A stretch of DNA of 40,000 nucleotides from Verrucomicrobiia bacterium (GCA_030432235.1 JAUIHT010000015.1:1-40000); one strand, 5' to 3'. Counted from the stretch's first letter, positions 18,243 to 27,727 are shown. Numbers and translations: made by a program. The notes: a model not told the origin generated them from the sequence alone.

Positions 18243-20807
18243 ATGGCGCGAAAACCGACTCTTCACTTGATTGCCAATTCCCACCTGGACCCGGTCTGGC
18301 TGTGGGATTGGAGGGAAGGCCTGACCGAGACCCTCGCCACAGTCCGTTCGGTCGTCCGCTTGATGGAGCGCTATCCGGAGTTGACCTATATCCGGGGAGA
18401 ATCGCTGGTTTACGAGCACGTGCTGAAGGAAGACCCGGCGACATTCGATAAAATATTAGAACTTCACGGAGAGAATCGATGGGACGTGGTAGGGGGCAGC
18501 TACCTGCAAGCCGACACCAACCTGCCCGCCACGGAGACTTTGGTGCGTCAGTATGAGGTAGGGCAGCGCTTTTTTATGAAACACTTCGGGCAAAGGGTGG
18601 AGGTTGCCTGGCAGGCTGATTCCTTCGGGCACAGTGCCGGTCTCCCCGCCATTTTGAACCATGCCGGGATTCGCAACATCGCCTTTTTTCGCCCGCATGA
18701 GGCCCAACAGCCGCTTGCCTCGCCCGCCTTTTGGTGGCGGACGGAGTCTGGGCCGCCGATCCTGGCCTACCGTCCCCCCGTTGCCTGGTACGGATGCGAG
18801 CGCGACGAAATGACCAAGCGGCTGGACCTCTGCCTGCGGGCCTTGGAGAGCGGACCTCTCACGCAGATCGCCTGTTTTTATGGGTTGGGCAATCACGGTG
18901 GCGGGCCGTCGGGCAGGCATGTGGAGGACATTCGGGCCTGGAGCAAAGCTCATCCCGAGGTCGAAGTCGTTCACTCCGGCTTGCATCGATTTTTCGACTC
19001 GCTTAGGGAAAGCATTGTGGAGAAGAAGTATTCATTGCCTACTTGGACGGGTGAATTGAATTTTTGTCTAAGAGGTTGTTATTCGGCCACATCCCGCATC
19101 AAGCATCTATACCGCAAAGCCGAATCCTTCGTTTCCCGGCTGGAAAAAAGCGCTTCGGCCTGGAGCTTGCGCACCGGACAAGCACCCGAGGACTTTGACG
19201 ACTTGTGGAGAGATGTGCTTTTCAATGCCTTTCACGACATTTTGCCGGGGACCATGATCGAGCGGGTCACGGACGAGCAGGTACATTGGCTCGGGCGCAC
19301 ACTGCACGAAACGCAAAAGGCCGAATTCCGGTTGCTGAACCGGATGGCGGAGGCGCTAGACACGTCCGTTCCGTCCCCGCCGGAGGAAGACATGCCCCAG
19401 GCCACGCCGCTGCTGGTTTACAACCCACATCCGTTTCCCTACGACGGCCTTGTTGAATGCGATATCAACCTGGATTACCGGCCTCTGTTCGACTATGAAG
19501 GCAGGCCCGAGGCAGTCCCGGTAGTCATCCGTGATGCGCACGGCGGAAAACTTGTCCACCAACGCTTGGCGGAGACAAACCAGTTTCTTCCCCTGCATCC
19601 CTGGCGAACGCATCGAGCCTTCCGGGTGCAAATTCCGCCGATGGGGTGGGGGGTATACACCTGTGGTTTGGAACAGCCGGAGCCCTCTCAGGCAGTCCCA
19701 GATGAGAGTCCTTTTGTTATCGAGCCACACTCGATCTCCAATCGTAGCCTCTGCATTTCCGCGATACCGGGCGAATCCGGTATTCGCATCGAGTACCAGG
19801 GAGCCCCGCTTCTGTCGGAGCCTGGGCTCTCGCTTGTTACTATGCGGGACCCGTGGGGTTCCTGGGGCGGCCACTTTGAGGAGCCCGAATCCATCGAGAT
19901 ATGCGAACAGCTCTCCGGCTGGAAAATCACGCAGGTCAGCGTCACTGAGTCCGGTCCCCTCAGGGCGACACTGCTGGTGCGGCTGGCGGCCGGGAGCTCA
20001 CAGGCGCAAATAGCTTTTCAGTTGACGGACAAGGAGGAGGCGGTTTTCGCGCAAGTACGTGTATTCTGGGCGGAGAAGGCGGCCCGACTGAAGATGCTTA
20101 TGCCCGGAGTCGACAAGGCACGCTTCGAAGTGCCGGGCGGCACGGTGGAGCGTGTACCTTCCGGTGAAGTGCCTGGTCAACGCTGGGTCTGGGGCACATC
20201 TTCCGAGGGCCGTGGTTTCGGCTTTGCCAGCGATGCGCTTTATAATTTCAGCATCCATGAGCGTGCCTTGACGGCCACTTTGGTCCGCACGCACCCTTAT
20301 GCTTCTACGGAAAAAGCCGCGTCGGGCGAGTTCTATGAAGACTCCTATCCGGTCGATGGTCCGGGGGAGTACCGTTTCCGTTTCCTGTTGACGCCCCAGC
20401 AAAGCGAACTGGACCGATTGGCGACTTGCCTGGAGGAGCCCGTCTACGTCCAAAACGTGGCTCCTTCCGCCGGGTACCTGCCTCGTTGCGCGTCTATTAT
20501 GGGGATTGAGCCAGAGAGGCATGTCCGGTTGCTCGCCCTGGCCGCATCCGACGAAAAGGACCAATGGAATCTGCGGCTGCAGAACCTCACATCCGAAGCG
20601 GTTTCTCCCACCGTAACGATTCAAGCGCAAGCCGTTCACTTGCCGCCCCTGCCAACGGGAGCCCTGCGGAGCTATCGCCTGCGCAAAATTTCGGGCGACT
20701 GGAAAGCTTTTGCCGTGGAGACGGATCCTCACGACCAAGATGCCGCGCGACCGGACCGGAGCCGTGAAACGAGATATAGAGAGCCTGATATCGTCCCACA
20801 GTTCTGA
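18243..20807 (+). CDS. GH38 alpha-mannosidase
   Basis: Glycoside hydrolase of 854 residues with no signal peptide, so probably cytoplasmic and acting on imported mannosides. Family GH38 is shown by the N-terminal zinc site NSHLDPVW (H14, D16), the nucleophile motif WQADSFGHS (D126) and the downstream zinc histidine in FNAFHDILPGT (H331, D332). The second half is the usual beta-sandwich C-terminal region. The length is normal for bacterial GH38. The sugar is removed with retention via a covalent intermediate at D126. A LacI-type operator immediately precedes the start, shared with a GH130 gene and the lacI gene 8-9 kb downstream, which argues for joint control of mannoside breakdown. Confidence 0.93.
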   Translation: MARKPTLHLIANSHLDPVWLWDWREGLTETLATVRSVVRLMERYPELTYIRGESLVYEHVLKEDPATFDKILELHGENRWDVVGGSYLQADTNLPATETLVRQYEVGQRFFMKHFGQRVEVAWQADSFGHSAGLPAILNHAGIRNIAFFRPHEAQQPLASPAFWWRTESGPPILAYRPPVAWYGCERDEMTKRLDLCLRALESGPLTQIACFYGLGNHGGGPSGRHVEDIRAWSKAHPEVEVVHSGLHRFFDSLRESIVEKKYSLPTWTGELNFCLRGCYSATSRIKHLYRKAESFVSRLEKSASAWSLRTGQAPEDFDDLWRDVLFNAFHDILPGTMIERVTDEQVHWLGRTLHETQKAEFRLLNRMAEALDTSVPSPPEEDMPQATPLLVYNPHPFPYDGLVECDINLDYRPLFDYEGRPEAVPVVIRDAHGGKLVHQRLAETNQFLPLHPWRTHRAFRVQIPPMGWGVYTCGLEQPEPSQAVPDESPFVIEPHSISNRSLCISAIPGESGIRIEYQGAPLLSEPGLSLVTMRDPWGSWGGHFEEPESIEICEQLSGWKITQVSVTESGPLRATLLVRLAAGSSQAQIAFQLTDKEEAVFAQVRVFWAEKAARLKMLMPGVDKARFEVPGGTVERVPSGEVPGQRWVWGTSSEGRGFGFASDALYNFSIHERALTATLVRTHPYASTEKAASGEFYEDSYPVDGPGEYRFRFLLTPQQSELDRLATCLEEPVYVQNVAPSAGYLPRCASIMGIEPERHVRLLALAASDEKDQWNLRLQNLTSEAVSPTVTIQAQAVHLPPLPTGALRSYRLRKISGDWKAFAVETDPHDQDAARPDRSRETRYREPDIVPQF

Positions 20808-20889
20808 TCTTATGCCCCGGTTCCATCGTCGTGCTCAAAATATATTGGATCACGTAACTTTTTAATTGAAGGAAACGAATCGCATGATA

Positions 20890-20905
20890 GGATTATCGTT
20901 AATTC
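20890..20905. promoter_or_regulatory. Weak copy of the LacI-family operator motif
   Basis: GGATTATCGTTAATTC matches the GH130 operator at 12 of 16 positions, with the right half GTTAATTC identical. It lies 83 bp after the GH38 stop and about 250 bp before the next gene. It may be an auxiliary looping site or chance. Confidence 0.35.
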
Positions 20906-20924
20906 TAGACTCCCGCCACCCCAC

Positions 20925-21085
20925 CTGTGGGATTATGCAGGACAGGTGATGTTCTTGTCGCCTCCCCGGAGGATAATCCCAGCGGGTCTTGTCCAACATG
21001 ACATGATCTCGAAGCACCTCGACAATCCAATACCGACCGACACCGTACCGGGTGTCGCGTCGCCAACTGTCCAGACTGGTGACTT
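20925..21085 (+). ncRNA. Candidate structured leader upstream of the pseudopilin-like pair
   Basis: In the 344-bp gene-free stretch 20808-21151 there are consecutive inverted repeats: GGGATTAT (20929-20936)/ATAATCCC (20973-20980); TGTC/GACA (20990-21003); CGACACC (21038-21044)/GGTGTCG (21051-21057), loop GTACCG; and GTCGCCA (21059-21065)/TGGTGAC (21077-21083). The last stem uses a G.U pair on the + strand that would be a C/A mismatch on the other, weakly favouring a + strand RNA. It could be a cis-regulatory leader or the remains of a mobile repeat. I know no matching family. Confidence 0.4.
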
Positions 21086-21151
21086 GATAACCTGGCAATA
21101 TTGGCTAGACATTGTTACGGGGAATGCCCGCTCAAACTGTAATTACCGCCA

Positions 21152-21838
21152 ATGAAAATAGCATCCCCAGCCATGTGTCTTGTATTGGCTTGCTTTGCCC
21201 TGGTTCAGGTTAAGGCGTTTGGGTTGCCGGGTGCGCCGGAGGCAAGCCCGGACATACGACTGATTCTTCTGGCCAAGGGCGGGTCTAACCTGGAACTCTT
21301 TTTTTTTAATGAAGGTTCGTCAGTGCCTCAGGGGTCGGTTACGGTGGGCACCCATGGTCTGAGCAAGCCTGTCACACTATCTGAACGACACTGTTACCTG
21401 GCGCTAAAAGACTCGGCCGCTGAGTCGGGATTTCGTAAGGTCGGAACGATCAGCCTGCCGGATCAAGGAAAAGATTTCATTGTGCTGCTACTACCCCGAG
21501 GCAACGAATTCGAGTCATTCCTCGTGGACTCGGACTCGCCGGATTTTTCGTCCGGGCGTATTCTCTTATTCAATACGACGGAGATGCCATTAGCGGCAAA
21601 GCTCGGCGACAAGATCACCATTGCCGAACCCTGGACTCCGGTCTTCGCGCTTGCACCCGAAGCTGAGGGCAAGAGTTGGTACCAGGTCAGCCTCTACTAT
21701 CCGGTTTCGGGAGGCGGGGCTAGAATCTTCAGTAGCACGCGGTGGCCGTACCGGGATAAAATTCGCAGCATTGTCTTTCTTTTTCGCGATCCGGTTACCC
21801 AACGAATCGTTTATCAAGCGATCGACGAGTCTTTCTAG
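21152..21838 (+). CDS. Small secreted protein paired with a Verru_Chthon A-type protein
   Basis: Protein of 228 residues with a signal peptide (MCLVLACFALVQVKAFG). After it comes a beta-rich sequence (DIRLILLAKGGSNLELFFFN, then KPVTLSERHCYLALKDS), with no enzyme motif that I recognise. The stop lies 44 bp before the start of the giant pseudopilin-like gene, on the same strand, so the two are probably an operon. I recall similar small secreted proteins next to such genes in Opitutae, but cannot verify it here. It may be an assembly partner or surface component. The two glycosidase genes around it need not be related to it. Confidence 0.6.
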   Translation: MKIASPAMCLVLACFALVQVKAFGLPGAPEASPDIRLILLAKGGSNLELFFFNEGSSVPQGSVTVGTHGLSKPVTLSERHCYLALKDSAAESGFRKVGTISLPDQGKDFIVLLLPRGNEFESFLVDSDSPDFSSGRILLFNTTEMPLAAKLGDKITIAEPWTPVFALAPEAEGKSWYQVSLYYPVSGGGARIFSSTRWPYRDKIRSIVFLFRDPVTQRIVYQAIDESF

Positions 21839-21882
21839 TCAGTATTTTTTCCGACCTCATGCTCCCCTCCAGTCCAGCTCCA

Positions 21883-24800
21883 ATGAACACCGTATGTGGA
21901 AGACGGTGTTCACTCCATCGACGTGGCTTTGCCTTGATCGTGAGCCTCGGGCTGATGGCTTTCCTAATGCTGCTTTTCCTCAGTCTGGCCATCCTGTCCT
22001 CGGTGGAGCTAAGGAATTCAACTCAGGCCCTGGAACGGTCAAAAGCCGAAGAGAACGCTTTGCTGGCAGTGGCGATAGCCTTGGGGGAACTCCAAACGGA
22101 GCTCGGGCCGGATCAGCGCATCAACGCTCCGGGCGGGCAGTTGCTTGCCGAAGGCGACACCAGCGCACGAAAGCATTGGGTGGGTGTTTACGAGTCCTGG
22201 CCGGACAGTGAAACGGAGCGCCCGGAGCCAATATTCCGGCGATGGCTGATATCGGGTCATGATTCGGCCGTCGAGAACTTGTCTTCCGCCGCGACGGAAA
22301 CCATTGAGCTGGCCGAAGATACCGTCGCGCTCGTTCCCGCCGAGTACGATAGCGACGGCAATCTTGTCAATAAAGCGGTCGAAGCGGGCGTGGTGACGAT
22401 AGAAGATCGGGGGGCTTATGCCTGGTGGGTTGGTGACGAAAACGCCAAAGCGAAAATCGGCCACGCCATCGCCGCCACCACGGATGCGCAGACCGCCATC
22501 GGGCGCCTTCAGGCGACTCCTCGCGCCGCTCACGAATTTCTCCTGAACGAGGATATCCCCGCGGATTCGTCTTTGCTGGATCGTTTGCTGAGTCAGAACC
22601 AACTGGGGATCGACGACTTCGGGGTGGACCTGAGGCGGACGCCGTACCGTCACGACTATTCGTTCACCTCCGCCGGGCTGTTGACCAATGTCCGGGCAGG
22701 CGGTTTGCGCAAGGACCTAAGCCTGTATTTGCAACAACCCTTGTCTGATTTCACCGCGACGCTAGCTGAAGAGTACGAGCCGCTCTATAGCGTAAACGGC
22801 AAGGGAGGCTTCCGGTGGATTGAGCTTTGGCGCGACTTCAATGTTTGGGGCGAGATCGAGTATCTGGACAGTCCCCCCGCCCACGAGGATGGTAACCCCA
22901 TCGCCTCGGGTACCCCGTTTTTCGTGGCCCAGTCGACTCCCAACGAGGCTGGCGCAGACCCTTTTGCTGAGTACAAGTATCCCACGAAGCTGAAAACCAC
23001 ACTCGTATTTTCACTGGTAGCGGAAGAGATAAACGCGGGCACCGCTAATGCGTACTATGACCTCTACGTCGTCGTGGATCCGGTCTTTACCATCTGGAAC
23101 CCGAACAACATCGCCCTGCGGATCCCGACCAGCACCATTATCACTTTCAAGACCTGGGCTCCGCCGTATGACCTCACTATACGGTTGCGTGAGGGCACCA
23201 TCAACGGAACGTTTTCCCGATCGATTGCTTCTATTTTCTCTCACAATTTTCACAATGCCGAACTGGGGGCAAACCAGGATCTGGTGCTGCGACCCGGCGA
23301 GGTCCAAATCCGCTCCCAGAATGGAACGGCCATCGAGTCGCTGACCGCCGACAATGTGCGCTACCCAAGTAGCTTGGGTTATGACTTCGCGGCCGGCTTC
23401 AAAAAACGCATTAATTATATCAATCCCGCCGCCAACCGGGACGGTTCACATTCGATTACCTATCGCCTGACGCCCAGCACGGACCCCAATGTACTGCTGG
23501 GTTATGGACTCTACCGGTCTGACTATTACTACGGATGGCCCAATACGGCTCGGGAAAGCTACTCTCTGGGGGCACACATTATCAATGCGTCTTCTGGTCC
23601 CGACACGCTTCCTGCCAGCCAGTTTCCGGATGTTTTTCCAAGCATCGAGGAGGATATTTCACGGTCCGTGAATGTCAAGGAACTGGCTGAAAGCGGTGAA
23701 AAATGGCCGCTGGCTGCTTTTAGTTTCGGTATCAAGACGGAGTTGGACACGCAGTTTTCCGGTCTTGCGGAGGATGAGCAGGGAACCCGTATGACCGGGC
23801 GCAGCATGTTACGTTTCAATCCTACAACAGTGTCTTTGAATATGTTCGAACTGCAAGCGGGTGCCCTGCGGTCTACTCCTTTGCAGATCGGCATGCGTCG
23901 GGTCAGCAGCTCTCTGGAAATTCTTCAAAACGCGGAAATCGAATGTGACGCAGACGGCCTCGGCTATTACGGGGCATCCTACGGGGCGAACGACGGCAAC
24001 TCCTATGTCATCGCCCGGTCCATCGCGGACGAGCCGGTGCATTCGCTCGGGGCCATGCAGCAATTTCTGCCAGACGGAAAGCAGGGCAGTAACTCCCAAT
24101 CCCTCCAGCCCAGCATCCAGCAGGCTATCGGGAATTCATTTGCGACATCCCTCATCGCGTCCGATGTTTCATCCGCTATCGTAGATGGTATTGATTTCGC
24201 AGACCACTCCTATCTGGCCAATCAAGTGCTCTGGGACGACTACTTCTTCTCGTCCATCGATCCGGAAACGACGACGGCCCACAACGACGAAAGTACCGCT
24301 TATGCCGAACAGCGCAGCCGCTTCGAGCAGTTTGTCGGGGCCAACAACCAGCCCTATGCTACCTTGCCCAACAGCCGCTACCTGCCCTTTACCGAGGATT
24401 CGGACGCAGCCTTGGACATGATCTTCGACGCCAACGGTCCCCGGGTCAACGCTTACCGGGAAATCGCGGCCATGCTAATGGTCGACGGCATGTTCAATGT
24501 CAACTCGACCTCGGTCGCCGCCTGGAAATCGGTCCTGGCTGGCTTGAAGGACGCCTCGATGCCGGTCCGTCCAGCGAATGCGAGCCGCTCGGATGTCACC
24601 CTGGAAAAGGGAGGCGAGACGGACCATAACACCATCGTCGCGGGCCTCTTGACCGCGGGCGGAGGGGAAATCCCCGAAGCCGCCCTGAGTGACCCGAAGA
24701 CCCCCGAACAGTGGACCGGCTTCCGTGTCCTCACGGACACGCAAATCGACGAATTGGCCCGCGCCATCGTCGCCCAGGTACGGCTGCGCGGCCCCTTCCT

Positions 24801-25284
24801 TTCCCTGGCCGACTTCGTTAATCGTCGCTTAAGCACGGACGAGGACATAGCCGTTTCGGGTGCCATTCAAAGCGCACTCGACGACTCCAGTGTCTCCATC
24901 AACACGGCCTATCGGCAAGGCGAACGGTCGCTGTCCCTGGCCGAGGCCACGGCCTACGGCTATGCCTTTCCAGCGGCGGAAGCTGGCCCGAAATCGGTGG
25001 GAGCTCCCGGGTACGTTGACCAGGCGGATATCCTGACGCCGCTGGCTCCCTTGCTTTCGGCCCGTAGCGATACCTTCACCATTCGGGCCTATGGGGACAG
25101 CCGGGACCTAACCGGCCGGATCACGGCGCGAGCCTATTGCGAGGCCGTGGTCCAGCGCATCCCCGACTACGTTGATGACAGCGACGAGAACCACGAAGCC
25201 GCCGAGTCCACTACCAACCAAATCCTGGGACGTAAATTCCACATCCTGTCCTTCCGTTTCCTGGGACCGGACGACGTTAGTTAG
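21883..25284 (+). CDS. Verru_Chthon cassette protein A-like giant pseudopilin-type protein
   Basis: Protein of about 1133 residues. The N-terminus is prepilin-like: basic residues then GFALIVSLGLMAFLMLLFLS, followed by an amphipathic helix with E in SSVELRNSTQ. The C-terminal part (AIVAQVRLRGPFLSLADFVN, then GAPGYVDQADILTPLAPLLS, then ARSDTFTIRAYGDS and ITARAYCEAVVQR) fits the family named Verru_Chthon cassette protein A, restricted to Verrucomicrobiota as I recall. The function is not established; a type II secretion- or pilus-like assembly is suggested by the N-terminus. The usual cassette partners B-D (pseudopilins) are not seen; only the small secreted protein precedes it. Start ATG 21883 or 21859. 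Confidence 0.75.
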   Translation: MNTVCGRRCSLHRRGFALIVSLGLMAFLMLLFLSLAILSSVELRNSTQALERSKAEENALLAVAIALGELQTELGPDQRINAPGGQLLAEGDTSARKHWVGVYESWPDSETERPEPIFRRWLISGHDSAVENLSSAATETIELAEDTVALVPAEYDSDGNLVNKAVEAGVVTIEDRGAYAWWVGDENAKAKIGHAIAATTDAQTAIGRLQATPRAAHEFLLNEDIPADSSLLDRLLSQNQLGIDDFGVDLRRTPYRHDYSFTSAGLLTNVRAGGLRKDLSLYLQQPLSDFTATLAEEYEPLYSVNGKGGFRWIELWRDFNVWGEIEYLDSPPAHEDGNPIASGTPFFVAQSTPNEAGADPFAEYKYPTKLKTTLVFSLVAEEINAGTANAYYDLYVVVDPVFTIWNPNNIALRIPTSTIITFKTWAPPYDLTIRLREGTINGTFSRSIASIFSHNFHNAELGANQDLVLRPGEVQIRSQNGTAIESLTADNVRYPSSLGYDFAAGFKKRINYINPAANRDGSHSITYRLTPSTDPNVLLGYGLYRSDYYYGWPNTARESYSLGAHIINASSGPDTLPASQFPDVFPSIEEDISRSVNVKELAESGEKWPLAAFSFGIKTELDTQFSGLAEDEQGTRMTGRSMLRFNPTTVSLNMFELQAGALRSTPLQIGMRRVSSSLEILQNAEIECDADGLGYYGASYGANDGNSYVIARSIADEPVHSLGAMQQFLPDGKQGSNSQSLQPSIQQAIGNSFATSLIASDVSSAIVDGIDFADHSYLANQVLWDDYFFSSIDPETTTAHNDESTAYAEQRSRFEQFVGANNQPYATLPNSRYLPFTEDSDAALDMIFDANGPRVNAYREIAAMLMVDGMFNVNSTSVAAWKSVLAGLKDASMPVRPANASRSDVTLEKGGETDHNTIVAGLLTAGGGEIPEAALSDPKTPEQWTGFRVLTDTQIDELARAIVAQVRLRGPFLSLADFVNRRLSTDEDIAVSGAIQSALDDSSVSINTAYRQGERSLSLAEATAYGYAFPAAEAGPKSVGAPGYVDQADILTPLAPLLSARSDTFTIRAYGDSRDLTGRITARAYCEAVVQRIPDYVDDSDENHEAAESTTNQILGRKFHILSFRFLGPDDVS

Positions 25285-25321
25285 TGAGCACAATCGGCTC
25301 CAATACATTTTCCGGGTGTCC

Positions 25322-26320
25322 TCAAAAGGGATGGCAAAGTGCGAGCAAGTCGCTCACGTATGCAGTTGCCAGTGCGACACACGTATCTGCGGCTCCGTAG
25401 TAGATTTTTACCTCGCCGTCGTCTTCCAAAATCATGCCGCCAGGAAAGACGACGCTGCCGCGAAATCCATCGAGCTCGTAAGGGGCGTCTGGCAAGATGA
25501 GTGGATCTGGTGCAAGTCCGATGACCTCTTGCGGATTCTCCAGATCGAGTAACATTAGTCCTGCGTGGTATGCCTTCGTCCATTTTTGATCACCCCAAGC
25601 TTTGAGAGGCTTATCGGGAGAGTTATAGACGGAATGAATCGTAGTCAGCCAGCCCGCTTCCGTGCGAATTGGTGGGGCGGCGGGACCGATTTTGCAATTT
25701 GAGTATGGAACCTCCTCGCTTCCCAGCACGAGCCGGGTATCACCCCAATAACGTAAATCGGTGGAACTGGACGACCAAATTTCAAAAGCCTCTTGTTTTC
25801 CCCTGCCATAGATAGGGAACGGACGTTCTAGACGGTAGTAATGGCCATTTATTCTTTCTGGAAAGAGCACCATGTTACGGTTGTCCGGTGTTGTAATGCA
25901 TTTTAATTCAAAGTTCTGGAAGTCCTTCGTCTCCAGAATTGCACCCACTACCCCATGGCGTGTATCCATCGCAGTACAGAGAAGTATGCATCCCTCAATG
26001 ACTGTTATACGTGGGTCGTAAATGCGGGTAATTTCTCCTGGGCCAAAACGCTTGTGGTGTGAATGCGCAAAATATATCTGAGCCTGCTCCAGAGTCAGTA
26101 TCGGCTCGGGCTCGACTGACCATTGTACGCCGTTTTTGCTGCGGGCAAGCCCCAGAGAGCATCCGCCGAATTGCGCACCCCCAAGGTAGTCGAAGTCGTT
26201 GCGGAACACCATTACATACTCACTGTTGATTTTGGCGACTCCGGCGTTAAACACGCAATCCGCTTTATAGGGAATGACAGAGGCGGTTAAGACGGGGTTT
26301 TGAGGACACTTGGTTACCAT
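25322..26320 (-). CDS. GH130 beta-mannoside phosphorylase/hydrolase
   Basis: Predicted five-bladed beta-propeller glycosidase of 332 residues, no signal peptide. GH130 marks: opening CPQNPVLTA, VFNAGVAKINSEYVMVFR, catalytic aspartate 102 in YDPRIT, MVLFPERINGHYYRLERP, GPAAPPIRTEAGWL and IYYGAADTCVALA near the end. Members phosphorolyse beta-1,4- or beta-1,2-mannosides, or hydrolyse them; the phosphate-binding residues cannot be assigned by eye, so phosphorylase versus hydrolase stays open. I chose ATG 26320, because the longer frame uses TTG and would run through a LacI-type operator at 26358-26373. The gene follows lacI on the same strand with 149 bp between. With GH38 it points to use of mannose-containing glycans. 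Confidence 0.9.
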   Translation of the reverse strand: MVTKCPQNPVLTASVIPYKADCVFNAGVAKINSEYVMVFRNDFDYLGGAQFGGCSLGLARSKNGVQWSVEPEPILTLEQAQIYFAHSHHKRFGPGEITRIYDPRITVIEGCILLCTAMDTRHGVVGAILETKDFQNFELKCITTPDNRNMVLFPERINGHYYRLERPFPIYGRGKQEAFEIWSSSSTDLRYWGDTRLVLGSEEVPYSNCKIGPAAPPIRTEAGWLTTIHSVYNSPDKPLKAWGDQKWTKAYHAGLMLLDLENPQEVIGLAPDPLILPDAPYELDGFRGSVVFPGGMILEDDGEVKIYYGAADTCVALATAYVSDLLALCHPF

Positions 26321-26357
26321 AAGATTTTTTGGCTCTAGGCTTAGAGTTTGAAAGCTG

Positions 26358-26373
26358 GAAATAACGTTAATTC
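26358..26373. promoter_or_regulatory. Candidate LacI-family operator upstream of GH130
   Basis: GAAATAACGTTAATTC is a 16-bp palindrome with one mismatched base pair and a central CG, 37 bp upstream of the GH130 ATG. Close copies lie at the GH38 start (18227-18242) and upstream of lacI (27568-27583). Confidence 0.65.
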
Positions 26374-26469
26374 TAATAGGTTTTCCTGCTTCTTCAATCA
26401 AAAAGTCGATTCAGGAAGTGTCCCTTCTGTTTATCTCGAAATGGGTCCCTAAAACTTAAGTCGGGGCTA

Positions 26470-27498
26470 TTATTTCTTTATATTGACCGACGCTGTGGTG
26501 TCATAGCCGACGATGCGGCCCGGCACGCGCACGGGTTTGTGGGATACCTCTTTACCCTCCAGCAGGTCATTAAGCTTTTCCAGCCCTTTGCGGGTCATGA
26601 GTTCGGAATCCGGATCCAGTACCGAATAGCGAGGGTATGCTTCAGCTGCCATGTGTTCGGCCGTATGCACGATGATGGATAGCTCATAGGGTATGGCGAC
26701 ATTTGCCCGCAATGCGGCGACTACGAGAACCTGGGCCAAGTTTAGCCCCATGCAAACGAATGCAGTGGGACGTTTGGGCTGACGTAACATACTATGAAGT
26801 TGTGCCTCCAAGGGCTGCCGATTTCCGGTTGTTTGCTTGTCTTCATGACGAATAATAAATTTCTCATTGATAGCTAGATCCATGTTCTGGAGCGCTTTGC
26901 GGAAAGGCTGTATGGACTCCTTGTGGTAGGTGGAGTTGGTCCTCGTCAGGGCCAGCAGGCCGATGCTGCGATGCCCGAGGCTATAGAGGAAATCGATGAC
27001 TTTCCGCTGATTGGCGGCGGCATCCGGCTGGATTGCGTACGGACCAGGCTCGGCGAGAGAAATGTATGGAATATGACAGCTTCGGGCTAGCCAGTCACAC
27101 ATGGCGGGCCCCATTTTACCCCCTACGATAATCCCGTCGATCATGCCCTCGGTAACCAGGCTTGGCACTTTCTGACCCGGGTGGCACCATTCCACTTGAT
27201 ACCTCAAGCCATGTGCCTGGCATTCGCTTGCCAGTGCGCGCAGGATAGGGTTTTGAAAGCCGTATGCGACGACATCCGCGCTCAGCAGCAACCCGATATG
27301 GCGCGTTCTCTTGCTGCGAAGAGACTGTGCGCCAAGATGCGGGCGATAGCCTAATTCAGCGGCCAGCATCTTTATCTCTTTGCGCTTTGTCTCGCTAATC
27401 CTGCCGGTATCGCGAAGAGCCGCTGACACTGTGTTTGGAGTGACCCCTAATTCCTTTGCCAGCATACCAAGCGTAACGCGTCTTGTCTGTGTTTGCAT
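26470..27498 (-). CDS. LacI-family transcriptional regulator
   Basis: Repressor-type protein of 342 residues. The N-terminal LacI helix-turn-helix is RVTLGMLAKELGVTPNTVSA followed by ALRDTGRISETKRKEI and the hinge helix region RPHLGAQSLRS. The rest is a sugar-binding sensor (HIGLLLSADVVAYGFQNPIL, IDGIIVGGK, LYSLGHRSIGLLALTR, AFVCMGLNLAQVLV). ATG 27498 is chosen over the longer frame to 27546, since the HTH begins nine residues after it. It lies directly upstream of GH130 on the same strand. The four-site motif set in this window suggests that it controls GH38, GH130 and itself, with a mannoside as likely inducer. Confidence 0.9.
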   Translation of the reverse strand: MQTQTRRVTLGMLAKELGVTPNTVSAALRDTGRISETKRKEIKMLAAELGYRPHLGAQSLRSKRTRHIGLLLSADVVAYGFQNPILRALASECQAHGLRYQVEWCHPGQKVPSLVTEGMIDGIIVGGKMGPAMCDWLARSCHIPYISLAEPGPYAIQPDAAANQRKVIDFLYSLGHRSIGLLALTRTNSTYHKESIQPFRKALQNMDLAINEKFIIRHEDKQTTGNRQPLEAQLHSMLRQPKRPTAFVCMGLNLAQVLVVAALRANVAIPYELSIIVHTAEHMAAEAYPRYSVLDPDSELMTRKGLEKLNDLLEGKEVSHKPVRVPGRIVGYDTTASVNIKK

Positions 27499-27567
27499 AT
27501 GTTTTCCGGCTACGTTTACCGCAGACCGTTTAGCTATGCTTCGCACGAGAGAGCTGGAGGCAAGAAC

Positions 27568-27583
27568 GAATTAACGTTCATTC
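27568..27583. promoter_or_regulatory. Candidate autoregulatory LacI operator
   Basis: GAATTAACGTTCATTC is a 16-bp palindrome with a single mismatched pair around a central AACGTT, 69 bp upstream of the lacI ATG. It shares 13 of 16 bases with the GH130 site. Confidence 0.6.
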
Positions 27584-27727
27584 AAGAGGGCCACATTGGC
27601 TGTAGCCCCACGGTTTTCAGAATGGCCTCCAGTCGTTGACTACGCTCCCGTCCATGGTGGCTGGCCAAACACCTGTGAAAAGTCGAACTGATTGAAATTA
27701 GACCAAACTGGTTAACAGCCCGCAAGG

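Noticed and set aside
19998-20738. 246-residue - strand frame in the alpha-mannosidase gene
   Set aside because: Shadow of the GH38 C-terminal domain; low-complexity, arginine-rich translation without motifs.
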